Positions 1 to 8,884 are shown, counted from the first letter of the stretch. The stretch: 64,000 bases of DNA from Bacillota bacterium (GCA_021845645.1 JAJZVM010000009.1:48950-112949); one strand, 5' to 3'. Made by a program: numbers and translations. The notes: a model not told the origin generated them from the sequence alone.

Positions 1-1047
1 GGCGGCCGCGGGGGTGCCACGGCGCGGCGAGAACATGAAGGTGAAGGACTTGTCGAAACGCAACTGCCGGCAGAGCTCGAGTGTCTCCTCGAAGTCCTGC
101 TCGCTCTCGCCTGGGAAGCCGACGATCAGGTCGGTGGTGATCGACGCCCCGGGCACTGCCCGGCGGATGCGCTCGATCAGGTCCACATAGCGCTCCCGCG
201 TGTAGCCGCGCGCCATGCGCTTGAGCATGTGCGGGCTGCCGGACTGCACCGGCACGTGGAAGTGCTCGCAGACGTGGCGCGAGCTCGCGATGGCGTCGAT
301 CATCTCCTGCGTGAAGTCGCGCGGATGGCTCGTCGTGTAGCGGATGCGCGCGAGGCCATCGACACGGTCGAGCTCGGAGATCAGGGTCGCGAAGCCCTGC
401 AGGTCGCCGAGATCCTTGCCGTAGGCGTTGACGTTCTGGCCGAGCAGCGTCACCTCGCGCACGCCGTCGCGCACCAGGGCCTCCACCTCGGCGCGGATCT
501 CCCCGAGCGGCCGGGACATCTCCCTGCGGCGCACGTAGGGGACGATGCAGTAGGTGCAGCGCTTGTCGCAGCCGCGCAGGATGGTCACCCACGCGGTGAC
601 GCCGCCCTCGCGCACGCCCCTGGGGAAGATCGGCATCTCCTCGGGCTCCTCCGATACGTCCATCACGGCACGGTCGGCCGTACGGGCCCTCAGGAAGAGC
701 TCCGGGAAGCGGTGCAGGTTGTGCGTGCCCATGATGAGGTTGACGTAGGGGTAGCGCCGCGCGAGCGCCGCCCCGACCCCAGGCTGCTGCGTCATGCAGC
801 CGGCGATGCCGATGACGAGTTCGGGCCGCTCGGCCTTCAAGAGTTTCAGCTCGCCGAGCTTGCCGTAGACCTTGTCCTCGGCGGACTCGCGCACGCAGCA
901 CGTATTGAGCAGCACGACGTCGGCATCGCCGGCCGACGGGGTGCTCTCGTAACCGAGCTCCTCCAGATATGCGAGGAGAATCTCGCTGTCGTTCTCGTTC
1001 ATCTGGCAGCCATAGGTTTCGACGTGGCACTTCGGCCGCAGTTCCAT
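1..1047 (-). CDS. miaB: tRNA-2-methylthio-N6-dimethylallyladenosine synthase MiaB (3' end outside window)
   Basis: Radical-SAM methylthiotransferase that adds the methylthio group to i6A37 of tRNAs reading UNN codons. About 349 codons are visible. The N-terminal UPF0004 domain starts MELRPKCHVETYGCQMNEN and carries the three auxiliary-cluster cysteines (YGCQ, NTCC, AGCM). The radical-SAM signature RGCDKRCTYC (CxxxCxxC) follows, then the motifs GQNVNAYG and DLIVGFPGE. The C-terminal TRAM domain lies beyond position 1. The ATG at 1047 is chosen because it gives the canonical MiaB N-terminus. RimO and MtaB are relatives, but the N-terminal sequence and GQNVNAYG favour MiaB. The gene is read leftwards, divergently from the DUF554 gene. 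Confidence 0.93.
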   Translation of the reverse strand, partial: MELRPKCHVETYGCQMNENDSEILLAYLEELGYESTPSAGDADVVLLNTCCVRESAEDKVYGKLGELKLLKAERPELVIGIAGCMTQQPGVGAALARRYPYVNLIMGTHNLHRFPELFLRARTADRAVMDVSEEPEEMPIFPRGVREGGVTAWVTILRGCDKRCTYCIVPYVRRREMSRPLGEIRAEVEALVRDGVREVTLLGQNVNAYGKDLGDLQGFATLISELDRVDGLARIRYTTSHPRDFTQEMIDAIASSRHVCEHFHVPVQSGSPHMLKRMARGYTRERYVDLIERIRRAVPGASITTDLIVGFPGESEQDFEETLELCRQLRFDKSFTFMFSPRRGTPAAA

Positions 1048-1441
1048 GCCGCCATGTCCCCCCAAAGGCCGGGCTACAGCCAAGTATACCATTGGGTCGC
1101 CACCCGATCGGCCGACGGCGATCGGGATTCTGTGCACAGGTTTTTCTACAGCATCCACAGGCGGCCGACCAGGCTCTAGACGACAGCGAGCCGCCAGAAG
1201 GGCCTCGATTCGACAGAAATCCGCTCTGGGCGCCCCCTTGCGGCGGCAGAATGCTGTCGCGCGGTGCCCCTTCACCGCGGTCTCATCCACAAGGGCGCGC
1301 GCCACCGGCCGCCGCGCTTCGCCAGACGCCATCGCCGCACCGACCTCAGGCAGCGGTGCTGTCGCCTGCTGGCGGCGGTGCCCTGCGCAGGCAGGTGGGA
1401 TACGTCGGCGACGCGAACTGCGAGCGTCGGGAGGCAGCTGC
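1048..1441. other. intergenic region between miaB and the DUF554 gene
   Basis: About 390 bases with no convincing gene. It holds the ribosome binding site GGGAGG (1429-1434) of the DUF554 gene and two DnaA-box-like 9-mers (GCATCCACA at 1151, TCATCCACA at 1283). The boxes are too few and too far apart to argue for an origin. Promoters for the two divergent genes must lie here, but none stands out. Confidence 0.5.
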
Positions 1442-2143
1442 TTGTCCATACTCGCCCACGAACTCGGTCCCATCGTCAACGGCGTCGCCACGCTCGTGGG
1501 GGCGCTGCTCGGTCTTCTCTTCCGGCGCATCCCCGCGAAGGTGCGCGACCTCGTGCAGCAGGTGCTCGGCGCGGCTGCGGTCCTGATCGGCATCTCGATG
1601 GCGCTCGAGCACCCGAACTTCCTCATCGTCATCGCATCGCTCGCGATCGGCGCGGCGATCGGACAGTCGCTCGAGATCGAGGAGCGCCTCGAGCGCTTCG
1701 CCGAACGCCTGCGCGAGCGCTTCGGCGGGCAGGGAGGCTTCGTCGAGGGGTTCATGCTCGCGACGCTCGTCTGGTGCATCGGCGCCATGGCGGTGCTTGG
1801 CGCGATCCAGAGCGGTCTCACCGACCGCAACACCATCCTCTTCACCAAATCCGCCCTGGACGGCACGAGCGCCATCTTCTTCGCGGCCGCCTTCGGTCCG
1901 GGCGTCGCCCTGGCCGCGGCATCGGTCTTCATCTACGAGGCGGCCATCGCCGCGCTCGCGACGCTCGTGGCGCCGCTGCTCGGCAGCGCCGTGATCGCGC
2001 CCTTGACGTACGTGGGCGGCGTGCTCATCGCGCTCATCGGGCTCAACATGCTGGGGGCGACGAGAATCCGCGTCGGCAACCTGCTGCCGGCCATTCTCGT
2101 CGCGATGGTGATCGGCGGCGTCGCTCCGCTCATCCACCTCTAG
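1442..2143 (+). CDS. DUF554 (YdfK/YqgA-like) membrane protein
   Basis: Polytopic inner-membrane protein of 233 residues in the DUF554 family; the family has no established biochemical role. The start is the TTG at 1442, preceded by GGGAGG with a 7-base gap, which gives the expected N-terminus LSILAHELGPIVNGVATLVG. The sequence holds about six to seven hydrophobic segments, a charged central stretch (IEERLERFAERLRERFGG) and the conserved block FMLATLVWCIGAMAVLGAIQ, all typical of the family at usual length. It is followed after 32 bases by the alpha/beta hydrolase gene on the same strand. Reading frame and hydrophobicity make this a confident family call; its function is unknown. Confidence 0.85.
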   Translation: MSILAHELGPIVNGVATLVGALLGLLFRRIPAKVRDLVQQVLGAAAVLIGISMALEHPNFLIVIASLAIGAAIGQSLEIEERLERFAERLRERFGGQGGFVEGFMLATLVWCIGAMAVLGAIQSGLTDRNTILFTKSALDGTSAIFFAAAFGPGVALAAASVFIYEAAIAALATLVAPLLGSAVIAPLTYVGGVLIALIGLNMLGATRIRVGNLLPAILVAMVIGGVAPLIHL

Positions 2144-2175
2144 CGACCCACCCGTCTCGCCAAGGGGGAGCGACT

Positions 2176-2991
2176 GTGCAGCACGTGCATGAGGGATCCG
2201 TCCGCCTGCCGGGAGCGGACATCTGGTTTGAGGAGGGGGGGAACGGTCCGGCCGTTCTCCTGCTGCATGCGGGCGTCGCCGACCATCGCATGTGGTCGGC
2301 GCAGATGGAGGCTCTCTCACCGCACTATCGCGTCGTGGCCTGCGACGCGCGCGGCTTCGGCCACAGCCCGGATCGTCCCGGGCCGTTCTCGTACACCCGG
2401 GACATCCTGAGCCTCCTCGATCATCTCGGCATCGCGCGGGCTGTGCTCGTCGGCTGCTCCATGTTCGGCACGCCGGTCGTCCGGGTCGCCTTGCAGGCCC
2501 CGGAGCGCGTGCGGGGGCTCGTGCTCGTAGGCGCCTGGGTGCATGGGTTCGAACCCGCAACGCCCGCGCCCGCCATCGAGGAGGAGGCCCTGGCCGCCGA
2601 GGAGCGCGGAGACTGGGAACGTCAGGTCGAGCTTGAGGCGCAGCTCTGGCTGGCAGGGCCGGAGCGGCCTCTGGGTGCCATCCCGCGGCACCTGCGCCAG
2701 CTCTACCGCGAGATGAACGAGGGGCGTCGCCTGGCCCACGACGCCGCGGCGCAGGATGTCGATGGCGAAACCTCGGACATCGAGCGTCTGCGTGAGATCG
2801 GCCGCCCCGCGCTCATCGTCTCGGGCGAGCACGACGTGGCGTACATCCGGGAGCTCGCACAGTTCCTGCAGGCGCACATTCCCGACTCGGAAGCCGTCAC
2901 GCTTCCCGCCACCGCGCACCTGCCGCCGCTCGAGGTGCCGCAGGCCTTCAACCGGCTGCTGCTCGGCTGGCTGGACCGCCTACCTGCCTAG
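2176..2991 (+). CDS. alpha/beta hydrolase
   Basis: Soluble alpha/beta-hydrolase-fold protein of 271 residues, substrate unknown. The GTG at 2176 follows AGGGGGAG by 5 bases. Visible fold motifs are LLLHAGVADHRMW (oxyanion-hole loop with HAG), the strand VVACDARGFGHS and the nucleophile elbow LVGCSMFG. Ser in GCS is the likely nucleophile, but the elbow reads G-C-S-M-F-G, so the usual final Gly of GxSxG is displaced by one. A late Asp (GEHDVAY) and His (TAHLPPLE) complete a plausible triad. No signal peptide or membrane segment is seen. It could be an esterase, lactonase or epoxide-type hydrolase; the sequence does not decide. Confidence 0.8.
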   Translation: MQHVHEGSVRLPGADIWFEEGGNGPAVLLLHAGVADHRMWSAQMEALSPHYRVVACDARGFGHSPDRPGPFSYTRDILSLLDHLGIARAVLVGCSMFGTPVVRVALQAPERVRGLVLVGAWVHGFEPATPAPAIEEEALAAEERGDWERQVELEAQLWLAGPERPLGAIPRHLRQLYREMNEGRRLAHDAAAQDVDGETSDIERLREIGRPALIVSGEHDVAYIRELAQFLQAHIPDSEAVTLPATAHLPPLEVPQAFNRLLLGWLDRLPA

Positions 2992-3372
2992 GCGACCCGC
3001 CCGCGACCCCTTTGCCCTGGCGACCGACGCGGAAAGGACGTCCACCCCGATCTGCCGAAGATCTTCGGCGGGCGCAGTCCCTTCCCGCTTGAGGACGAGT
3101 ACCGGCGCACGGCCGGGGAGCTTGCCCGGGCGGACATGGCCATCGAGTGCAACACCGCGGGATTGCGCAGGCCTCTTGGCGAGATCTACCTGGAACCTGC
3201 CTACCTGGCCGCCGCGCGGGCGGCCGGCGTGCCGGTGAGCCTCGGTTCGGACGCGCACGAGCCGGAGAACGTGGGCAGGGGATGCGCCGAGGGCGTCGCC
3301 CTGCTGCGCTCGCAGGGCTACCGCGAGGCTGTCCACTTCATCGCGCGACGGCGCATCGCCTCGCCTCTCTGA
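2992..3372 (+). pseudogene. 5'-truncated PHP-domain histidinol-phosphatase relic (HisJ/HisK-like)
   Basis: In the same frame as the preceding hydrolase, immediately after its stop, the sequence reads DVHPDLPKIFGGRSPFPLED and later IECNTAGLRRPLGEIYLEP and GVPVSLGSDAHEPENVG. That is the C-terminal third of a PHP-family histidinol-phosphatase: the metal-ligand region ending in GSDAH, then the family's terminal helix. The N-terminal two thirds, with the HxH metal motif, are missing and there is no plausible start or ribosome binding site. It is therefore a deletion remnant of a histidine-biosynthesis-type phosphatase, not a working gene. An internal ATG at 3136 could give a 78-residue peptide, but it would lack the active site. 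Confidence 0.75.
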
Positions 3373-3394
3373 TCACCCGGGAGGCCGACGACCG

Positions 3395-3701
3395 ATGGCA
3401 GAAGGTCCACCCCGCATCCGTCAGGCCCTCGACCAAAGGCTCGGCTACACCGTCCTGAGGGAGGCGCAGGGATCGGTCGAGGCAGATCTGCCGCTCGCGG
3501 GACCTGCCGTCCACAGCCTTGACCACGGGCACGGCGGCCACTCGTCTCCGTCGCAGACGCCCTGATGGCGAACCTCTGCGGTCCCTGCGGTGTGCGCAGG
3601 GCGTCCAGCGGGCGGTGACCGTCGACCTCCACGCCCACTTCCTGCCCCCGGCCCGCGGCCAGCACCTCCGCTTCGTGGCGGAGGTGCGGCAGGCAGACTG
3701 A
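3395..3701 (+). pseudogene. frameshifted hotdog thioesterase relic (PaaI-like)
   Basis: An ATG at 3395 with GGGAGG 10 bases upstream opens MAEGPPRIRQALDQRLGYTV and keeps one frame to about 3530. A second frame then shows VSVADALMANLC, matching the HGG-x-lead helix region of PaaI-type thioesterases. A third frame (to 3701) ends RAVTVDLHAHFLPPARGQHL, the family's TVDLHIHFLRPA strand. Three frames are needed to read one hotdog domain, so at least two small indels have broken it. It follows the PHP relic on the same strand and faces the molybdoenzyme gene tail to tail. Confidence 0.65.
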
Positions 3702-3720
3702 GCGCATGTCGCCGCTCGGG

Positions 3721-5730
3721 TCAGTCCCCCACCGCCTCGACCCGCACCCGCACGCTGTAGAACGTGGAGCCGCCGCCATAGTCGGCGAGCTCCTGCGAGG
3801 TCAGCTGGTTGACGTTGCGACCCCCCGCCTCGTGGTTCCAGCGCACGGCGTAGCTGACGACCGTGCCGGGCTGCGGCACGTCGCTCGCCACGGCCGTGAG
3901 GTCCACCGCACCGCGCGCGTTCAGGACCCGGACCCTGGCCCCTGGCCTGATGCCGAGGCGCTGCATGTCCTGTTCCGCCATCAGCAGTTCCGGCACCGGA
4001 TGTCCGCGCCTAAGGCTCGGCAGGTTGCCGAAGCTCGACTTGATCGTCTCGCGGGCGGACGGCGTCAGAAGCTCGAACGTCCCCGGATCCGCGACGGGAG
4101 ACGCGGTCCAGGACTCCGCCGCAGTACCGGGCGGCGGGGCGAGGCGGAAGCGGCCACCGGGCAGGGGCACGGGCGTGTCGACGAACGGCCTGGTCTCCGC
4201 CGGCAGGCGAAGCTTCTGCACGGGCTCCCGCATCAGGCTCTCGAGCGTGATGCCTGACAGCCAGGGATGGCGGGTGTCGAGCGACTCCGCGATCAGCGCG
4301 AGGTCGTCGCGCAGCAGTTCTTCGTCCAGCAGACCGAGTGCCCTCGCCAGGCGCCGGAAGAATTCCGGGTTCGACACGGCCTCCCCCGGCGGCGGCGTCG
4401 CGGGCCGGTTGAGCTGCAGGTAGCGGTGCCAGTACGACGTGTGGAGGTCCCAGACCTCCATCGACATCGCGGCAGGCAGGACGAAGTCGGCATGCTTCGC
4501 CGTGTCCGTCATCATCTGCTCGTGCACGACCGTGAGCAGGTCCTCGCGCCTGAGGCCCCGGAGAACCTTGGCCTGGTCCGGCGCCGTCGCCGCCGGATTG
4601 GCATTGTAGACGACGAGGGCCCTGATCGGCGGGTCGTCCTGGCTTGTCAGGGCGTCCCCGAGCTGCAGCATGTTCACGGCCCGGGTCGTGCGCTCCGGGC
4701 CAAAGAGCGAGCGGAGCGGAAAGGCGCCGCCATTGCTCATGAGCAGCCCGCCGCCCACGTCCCGCCAGGATCCGGTCACGATCGAGAGCGCGGCGATCGC
4801 CCAGACGGCAGCGGCGCTCTGGCGCTGGCGCTGGACGCCGTAGCCCGGCCGCAGGAGCAGCGGCCGCACAAAGGCCAGCCGATCTGCGAGCTCCGCGATC
4901 TCTTCCTGCCGGAGCCCCGCGACGTCGGCGGTCCGCGCCAGTGTCCACGGCTCGCACAGGCGACGGTACTCCTCGAAGCCGAAGGAGCGCTCCTCCGCGA
5001 ACTCCCGATCGAAGCGGCCGGACGCGATGAGCTCCCGTCCCAGTCCGAGGGCCAGCGGCAGGTCGGTGCCGGGGCGCAGCTGCAGGTGACGGTCATAGCG
5101 CTTCGCCGTATCGGTGCGCAGGGGATCGACCGTCCAGACCTCGCCGCCAGCCCCGCGGCCCTCGTCGAGCAGCGGGATTTCATGGACGTTGGTCGCCATC
5201 GGATTCTGCCCCCACAGCAGGACGAAGCGCCCGCGCGGGATCGTCTCGGGATCGGGCCCCATCGTCTTGCCGAAGACCCAGCGCAGGGCTGCGTTGCCCG
5301 ACGCCGTGCAGATCGTGCGCTCGAGCCTGGATGCGCCGATCCGCTGCCAGAGCCGCTCGTCGAGCGCGCCACCGGCCAGGAGCCCCATGTTGCCCGCGAA
5401 GCTGTACGGCAGCACGGCCTCACCGCCGTGGGCGGAGAGGATCGCCGCGAGACGCTGCCCGATCTCCGCCAGGGCCTCGTCCCAGGAGACGCGCACGAAG
5501 GCCCCGGACCCCTTCGGACCGCTGCGCCGCAGCGGGAAGAGCACGCGATCCGGGTGGTAGAGGCGCTCCAGGTAATGGTTCACTTTGACGCAGAGGAAGC
5601 CTCGCGTGACGGGATGCAGGGGGTCGCCCTCGATGCGGCGGATCACGCCTCCCTCGGCGTGCACCCGGAGCGCGCAGGTATCGTAACAGTCGTGCGGGCA
5701 GGCGCCGTGCACGACGACCTCGGCGGGCAT
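3721..5730 (-). CDS. molybdopterin-dependent oxidoreductase (formate-dehydrogenase/DMSO-reductase superfamily)
   Basis: Cytoplasmic Mo/W-bisMGD oxidoreductase of 669 residues. There is no Tat signal. The N-terminus is directly the 4Fe-4S domain CPHDCYDTC with the fourth Cys at GFLCVK (about residue 47). The catalytic region has TICTASGNAALRW; no Cys or Sec sits at the usual Mo-ligand position, and Ser or Asp ligation is possible. Further motifs are WGQNPMATNVH and NANPAATAPDQ. The C-terminal dinucleotide-binding domain has ETIKSSFGNLPSLRRG and EAGGRNVNQLTS. The ATG at 5730 has AGGAGG upstream. It is the last gene of an operon behind the ABC ATPase (29-base gap). Substrate is not evident; the association with a nitrate/sulfonate-type importer is suggestive only. 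Confidence 0.85.
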   Translation of the reverse strand: MPAEVVVHGACPHDCYDTCALRVHAEGGVIRRIEGDPLHPVTRGFLCVKVNHYLERLYHPDRVLFPLRRSGPKGSGAFVRVSWDEALAEIGQRLAAILSAHGGEAVLPYSFAGNMGLLAGGALDERLWQRIGASRLERTICTASGNAALRWVFGKTMGPDPETIPRGRFVLLWGQNPMATNVHEIPLLDEGRGAGGEVWTVDPLRTDTAKRYDRHLQLRPGTDLPLALGLGRELIASGRFDREFAEERSFGFEEYRRLCEPWTLARTADVAGLRQEEIAELADRLAFVRPLLLRPGYGVQRQRQSAAAVWAIAALSIVTGSWRDVGGGLLMSNGGAFPLRSLFGPERTTRAVNMLQLGDALTSQDDPPIRALVVYNANPAATAPDQAKVLRGLRREDLLTVVHEQMMTDTAKHADFVLPAAMSMEVWDLHTSYWHRYLQLNRPATPPPGEAVSNPEFFRRLARALGLLDEELLRDDLALIAESLDTRHPWLSGITLESLMREPVQKLRLPAETRPFVDTPVPLPGGRFRLAPPPGTAAESWTASPVADPGTFELLTPSARETIKSSFGNLPSLRRGHPVPELLMAEQDMQRLGIRPGARVRVLNARGAVDLTAVASDVPQPGTVVSYAVRWNHEAGGRNVNQLTSQELADYGGGSTFYSVRVRVEAVGD

Positions 5731-5759
5731 GAGACTCCTCCTGTGGCGGCGGGCGGGGC

Positions 5760-7064
5760 CTAGTCCCCGGACGGGCCGGCCTGGGGTCGCGCCTCCTCCT
5801 CTTCGAGATAGAGCTGGCGCGATTCCTGGTCGTAGGCGAAGATCTCCGCGTAGCGGCCCCAGTCGATGAGGGTGTCGACCTGGCGCTCCGCCTCCTCGGC
5901 ACCCCAGCTCTGCTCCATCGCGTCGACGAAGAACTCGCGGTTCATGCGCCCGTTCGACTTCTGCCCAAGCACCTTGGCGATCTGCGCGATCGCGGGACAG
6001 CGTGCAAGCGCCTGGGTGCGGAAGATCTCCTTGCGCTCGAGGAGGCTCGCCGCCGCGTAGCGCCGCCCCTCCGGCGTCAGCTCGATGTCGCCCTCGTGCA
6101 CCATCGCAAGCCCGAGCAGCTCGAGCGCCTCGACGATCGGCAGGAGGTCGTCGACCTCGAACTGCAGCTCCTCGCCGAGGCGGTAGATGTCCTCGCGCGG
6201 CGCATCCTCCAGCAGCTCGACGAGGCCGTTCAAGGCGCCCGTGCGCACGGCGGGAACGGGATCCGGTCGCCGGCGGCCCTGCGCCGCTTGGCCTTCCGGT
6301 ACGCGCTGCGTCAGGAGCGAGTAGATCTGGTCGACGAGCTGCGCGAAGCGCCGGTCCTCGCGGTCGCGCCAGTGCGGCAGGGCGATCGGCACCTCCGCCC
6401 GCACCTCGGCGGGATCGCGCGACAAGACGACGGCCCGGTCGGCGAGGTAGACGGCCTCCTCGATCGAGTGGGTGACGATGACGATCGCCTTGGTCGGGAT
6501 GCGATGCTCAAGCCACAGCTCGAGCAGGTCGCGCCTCAGGTTCTCCGCGGTCAGCACATCGAGTGCCGAGAACGGCTCGTCCATCAGCAGCACGTCCGGG
6601 TCGACGACCAGCGCTCTCGCGAAGCCGACGCGCTGGCGCATGCCGCCGGAGAGCTCCTTCGGGAAGGCCCCTTCGAAGCCGTCGAGGCCGATCATGTCGA
6701 TGACGCGCAGGGCCCGCTCGCGGCGTTCGGCTTCCTGAAGCCCGCGAGCCCTCAGGCCGAGCTCCACGTTCTCCTGCACCGTGAGCCAGGGGAAGAGCGC
6801 AAACGACTGGAAGACCATCGCGACACCGTCGCCGCCGCGGGCGGCCATCGCGCCGCGGTAGCCGAGGCTGCCGCGCGTCGGCGCGACAAGGCCGGCGATG
6901 ATCCGCAGCAGCGTCGACTTGCCGGACCCTGACGGGCCGAGCACCGCCAGCACCTCGCCCTCGCGCACGGCGAGATCGATGCCGCGCAGCACCTGCTTGC
7001 CGCCGCCGCCGGGCATCTCGTAGATCTTGTCGATGTGCTCGGCCACGATCAGGGGCTCTGGCAT
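5760..7064 (-). CDS. ABC transporter ATPase with C-terminal AAA-associated domain (nitrate/sulfonate/bicarbonate type)
   Basis: ATP-binding subunit of a TauB/SsuB-like importer, 434 residues. Walker A is GPSGSGKSTLL, the Q-loop is VFQSFALFPW, the signature is LSGGMRQRVGFARAL, Walker B is LLMDEPFSALD and the switch His is in VTHSIEEAVYL. After about residue 270 comes a long C-terminal extension containing LGLVEL-type winged-helix-like sequence and ending EEEEARPQAGPSGD. This is the AAA-associated domain known from a subset of these ATPases. The ATG at 7064 is selected because AGGAGGG precedes it; longer upstream reading in this frame overlaps the permease. It lies 11 bases after the permease stop and should be co-translated with it. 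Confidence 0.9.
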   Translation of the reverse strand: MPEPLIVAEHIDKIYEMPGGGGKQVLRGIDLAVREGEVLAVLGPSGSGKSTLLRIIAGLVAPTRGSLGYRGAMAARGGDGVAMVFQSFALFPWLTVQENVELGLRARGLQEAERRERALRVIDMIGLDGFEGAFPKELSGGMRQRVGFARALVVDPDVLLMDEPFSALDVLTAENLRRDLLELWLEHRIPTKAIVIVTHSIEEAVYLADRAVVLSRDPAEVRAEVPIALPHWRDREDRRFAQLVDQIYSLLTQRVPEGQAAQGRRRPDPVPAVRTGALNGLVELLEDAPREDIYRLGEELQFEVDDLLPIVEALELLGLAMVHEGDIELTPEGRRYAAASLLERKEIFRTQALARCPAIAQIAKVLGQKSNGRMNREFFVDAMEQSWGAEEAERQVDTLIDWGRYAEIFAYDQESRQLYLEEEEARPQAGPSGD

Positions 7065-7075
7065 GCCTTTCCCTC

Positions 7076-8785
7076 CTAGTCGAGATGATAGCGCGTCTCC
7101 GCCAGGCGGTAGAGCGGCCGCCAGACGAGCCGGTTCATGGCGATGACGAGCATCGACATCACCGCGATGCCGAGGAGCACCTGCGCGCCGCGGCCCTGCG
7201 CCGTCGCGAGGGTGATGTAGGCGCCGAGGCCGTGCGCGACGAGGGTGTGGTGCTGCCAGCTCGCGACCTCGGCGACGATCGAGGCGTTCCAGGCGCCGCC
7301 CGCCGCCGTGACGCCGCCGGTCACGAGCGATGGGAAGATCGCGGGCAGGATGAGCCTGCGCCAGCGCAGCGCGCCGCGTAGGCCGAAGATCCGCCCGGCC
7401 TCCTTGAGATCCTGCGGGATGGCCATGCTGCCGGCGATGACATTGAAGAGGATGTACCACTGCGTGCCGAGCATCATCAGCGGGATCGCACCGATGTCGA
7501 GCCCGGCGTGCACCCTGAGGAGCCAGGCGACGACGATCGGAAAGAGCATGTTGGCCGGAAACGAGGCGGCGATCTGCGCGAGCGGCTGCGCCCAGCGCCC
7601 GAGGCGCGGGCTGAGCCCGATCGCAACGCCGACAGGCACGGTCCAGACCGCACCGAGCACCACGGCGGCCGTGACGCGCAGCCAGGTCAGGATGCCGAGC
7701 CAGCCCACGTGCAGCACCTGCTTGAGGGCGATGCTTGCGAGCAGGTGCCAGCCGGCGCGCAGCGCGAGGCCGAGGATGAGGAGCCCGAGCACGGAGAAGA
7801 TGATGCGCCAGGCCTTAGTTGCCTGCGCCTGCCCGGCCCTCGGCGCCGTCCGACGGCTGAAGCCGCGCCAGAGCGCCTCCCAGGCCGGATGCAGCAGGCG
7901 CCCGAGCCACTCCACGAGCACCGACCGCCGCAAGAGCGTGAGCACGAACGACGTGGGGCCGTCGGCCGAGGGGGTCTGCTCGAGCTTGAAGCGCTGCGAC
8001 CAGGCGATGATCGGCCGCCAGAAGAGCTGGTCCACGAGCACGATGAGCGCGACCATGACCGCCACCGCGGCCACCATGGCGGGCACGTCGCCGCGCTGCT
8101 CCGCAAGGGCCATGTACGAGCCGATGCCGGGCAGCATGACCTGCCGGCCGGAGAAGGTCACCGTCTCGGACGCCGCGAGGAAGAACCAGGAGCCGCCGAA
8201 CGACATCATGCTGTTCAGCACCAGCGTGATGGCGGAACTCGGCAATTCGAGGTACCATAGCCGCGACCAGCGGCCGAGGCGGTAGACGTGAGACGCCTCC
8301 TCGAGGTCGCGCGGCAGGGTCACGAGCGTGTGATAGAAGGCGAAGGTCATGTTCCAGGCCTGCGCCGTGAAGATGGCGAAGACGGCGGCGAACTCGAGGC
8401 CCAGGGAGCTTCCGGGGAAGAGGCCCGCGAAGAACGCTAGCGTGGCGGAGAGGAAGCCGAGGACCGGCACCGACTGCAGGATGTCCAGGAGCGGCACCAG
8501 CACGCGGCCCGCCCACGGACTTTTCGCGGCGAGATAGCCGTAGACGACGGCGAAGACGAGCGAGGCGAGGAAGGCGATGGAGATGCGCAGCAGACTCTCG
8601 CCGGCGTACAGCGGCAGCTCACGCGGATCGAGCGAGATCGTCCCCAGGGCGTGCATCGGCGCCGCCATGCGGCCCCCGAGGCGCAGCACGGCGAGCAGCA
8701 GCAGGAGCACGGCCGCGAACACGAGCAGGTCCACCCAGCCCAGGCGGACGCGGCGCGCGATGCCAGGTGCGGGAAACCAGCTCAC
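7076..8785 (-). CDS. fused double ABC transporter permease (two BPD_transp_1 domains)
   Basis: Inner-membrane protein of 569 residues holding two tandem importer permease domains, each with an EAA-type loop. The first reads LEEASHVYRLGRWSRLWYLE and the second LKEAGRIFGLRGALRWRRLI. Most importers of this type use two separate copies of a roughly 260-residue permease; here both halves are one chain, as in some nitrate/sulfonate-class systems. The start is the GTG at 8785, which has GGGGAGG upstream and gives MSWFPAPGIARRVRLGW before the first membrane helix. It is the first gene of a permease, ATPase, oxidoreductase operon. No substrate-binding protein gene is in the neighbourhood, so the cargo is unknown. 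Confidence 0.88.
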   Translation of the reverse strand: MSWFPAPGIARRVRLGWVDLLVFAAVLLLLLAVLRLGGRMAAPMHALGTISLDPRELPLYAGESLLRISIAFLASLVFAVVYGYLAAKSPWAGRVLVPLLDILQSVPVLGFLSATLAFFAGLFPGSSLGLEFAAVFAIFTAQAWNMTFAFYHTLVTLPRDLEEASHVYRLGRWSRLWYLELPSSAITLVLNSMMSFGGSWFFLAASETVTFSGRQVMLPGIGSYMALAEQRGDVPAMVAAVAVMVALIVLVDQLFWRPIIAWSQRFKLEQTPSADGPTSFVLTLLRRSVLVEWLGRLLHPAWEALWRGFSRRTAPRAGQAQATKAWRIIFSVLGLLILGLALRAGWHLLASIALKQVLHVGWLGILTWLRVTAAVVLGAVWTVPVGVAIGLSPRLGRWAQPLAQIAASFPANMLFPIVVAWLLRVHAGLDIGAIPLMMLGTQWYILFNVIAGSMAIPQDLKEAGRIFGLRGALRWRRLILPAIFPSLVTGGVTAAGGAWNASIVAEVASWQHHTLVAHGLGAYITLATAQGRGAQVLLGIAVMSMLVIAMNRLVWRPLYRLAETRYHLD

Positions 8786-8836
8786 GCGGCACCTCCCCGG
8801 CCCGCCGCGCTGCGGTGCGCAGCAGGGAGCCTGGCT

Positions 8837-8842
8837 ATTATA
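8837..8842 (-). promoter_or_regulatory. probable -10 element for the permease-ATPase-oxidoreductase operon
   Basis: TATAAT reads on the minus strand at 8842-8837, about 50 bases before the permease GTG, in a very GC-rich 99-base divergent spacer. A weak TTTCGG lies where a -35 would be expected. The same bases read TATTAT on the plus strand, so a role for the divergent rqcH-like gene cannot be excluded. Confidence 0.45.
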
Positions 8843-8884
8843 CAGGAGCCTCCGCCGGGCCGAAACGGCCGGCAGGTGCCGCCC

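Noticed and set aside
1126..1295. DnaA-box-like 9-mers (GCATCCACA, TCATCCACA) and TGTGCACAG between miaB and the DUF554 gene, as a possible origin of replication
   Set aside because: Only two imperfect boxes 130 bases apart, no AT-rich unwinding region and no dnaA or parAB genes nearby.
229..1586. Long plus-strand open frames opposite miaB and into the DUF554 upstream region
   Set aside because: The minus strand reads an unambiguous MiaB. The plus-strand frames are GC-rich shadows without ribosome binding sites.
5760..7460. A longer ABC ATPase starting at 7460
   Set aside because: The extra 132 codons lie within the permease gene and read as Arg/Gly-rich shadow sequence; the ATG at 7064 has AGGAGGG and the family N-terminus.
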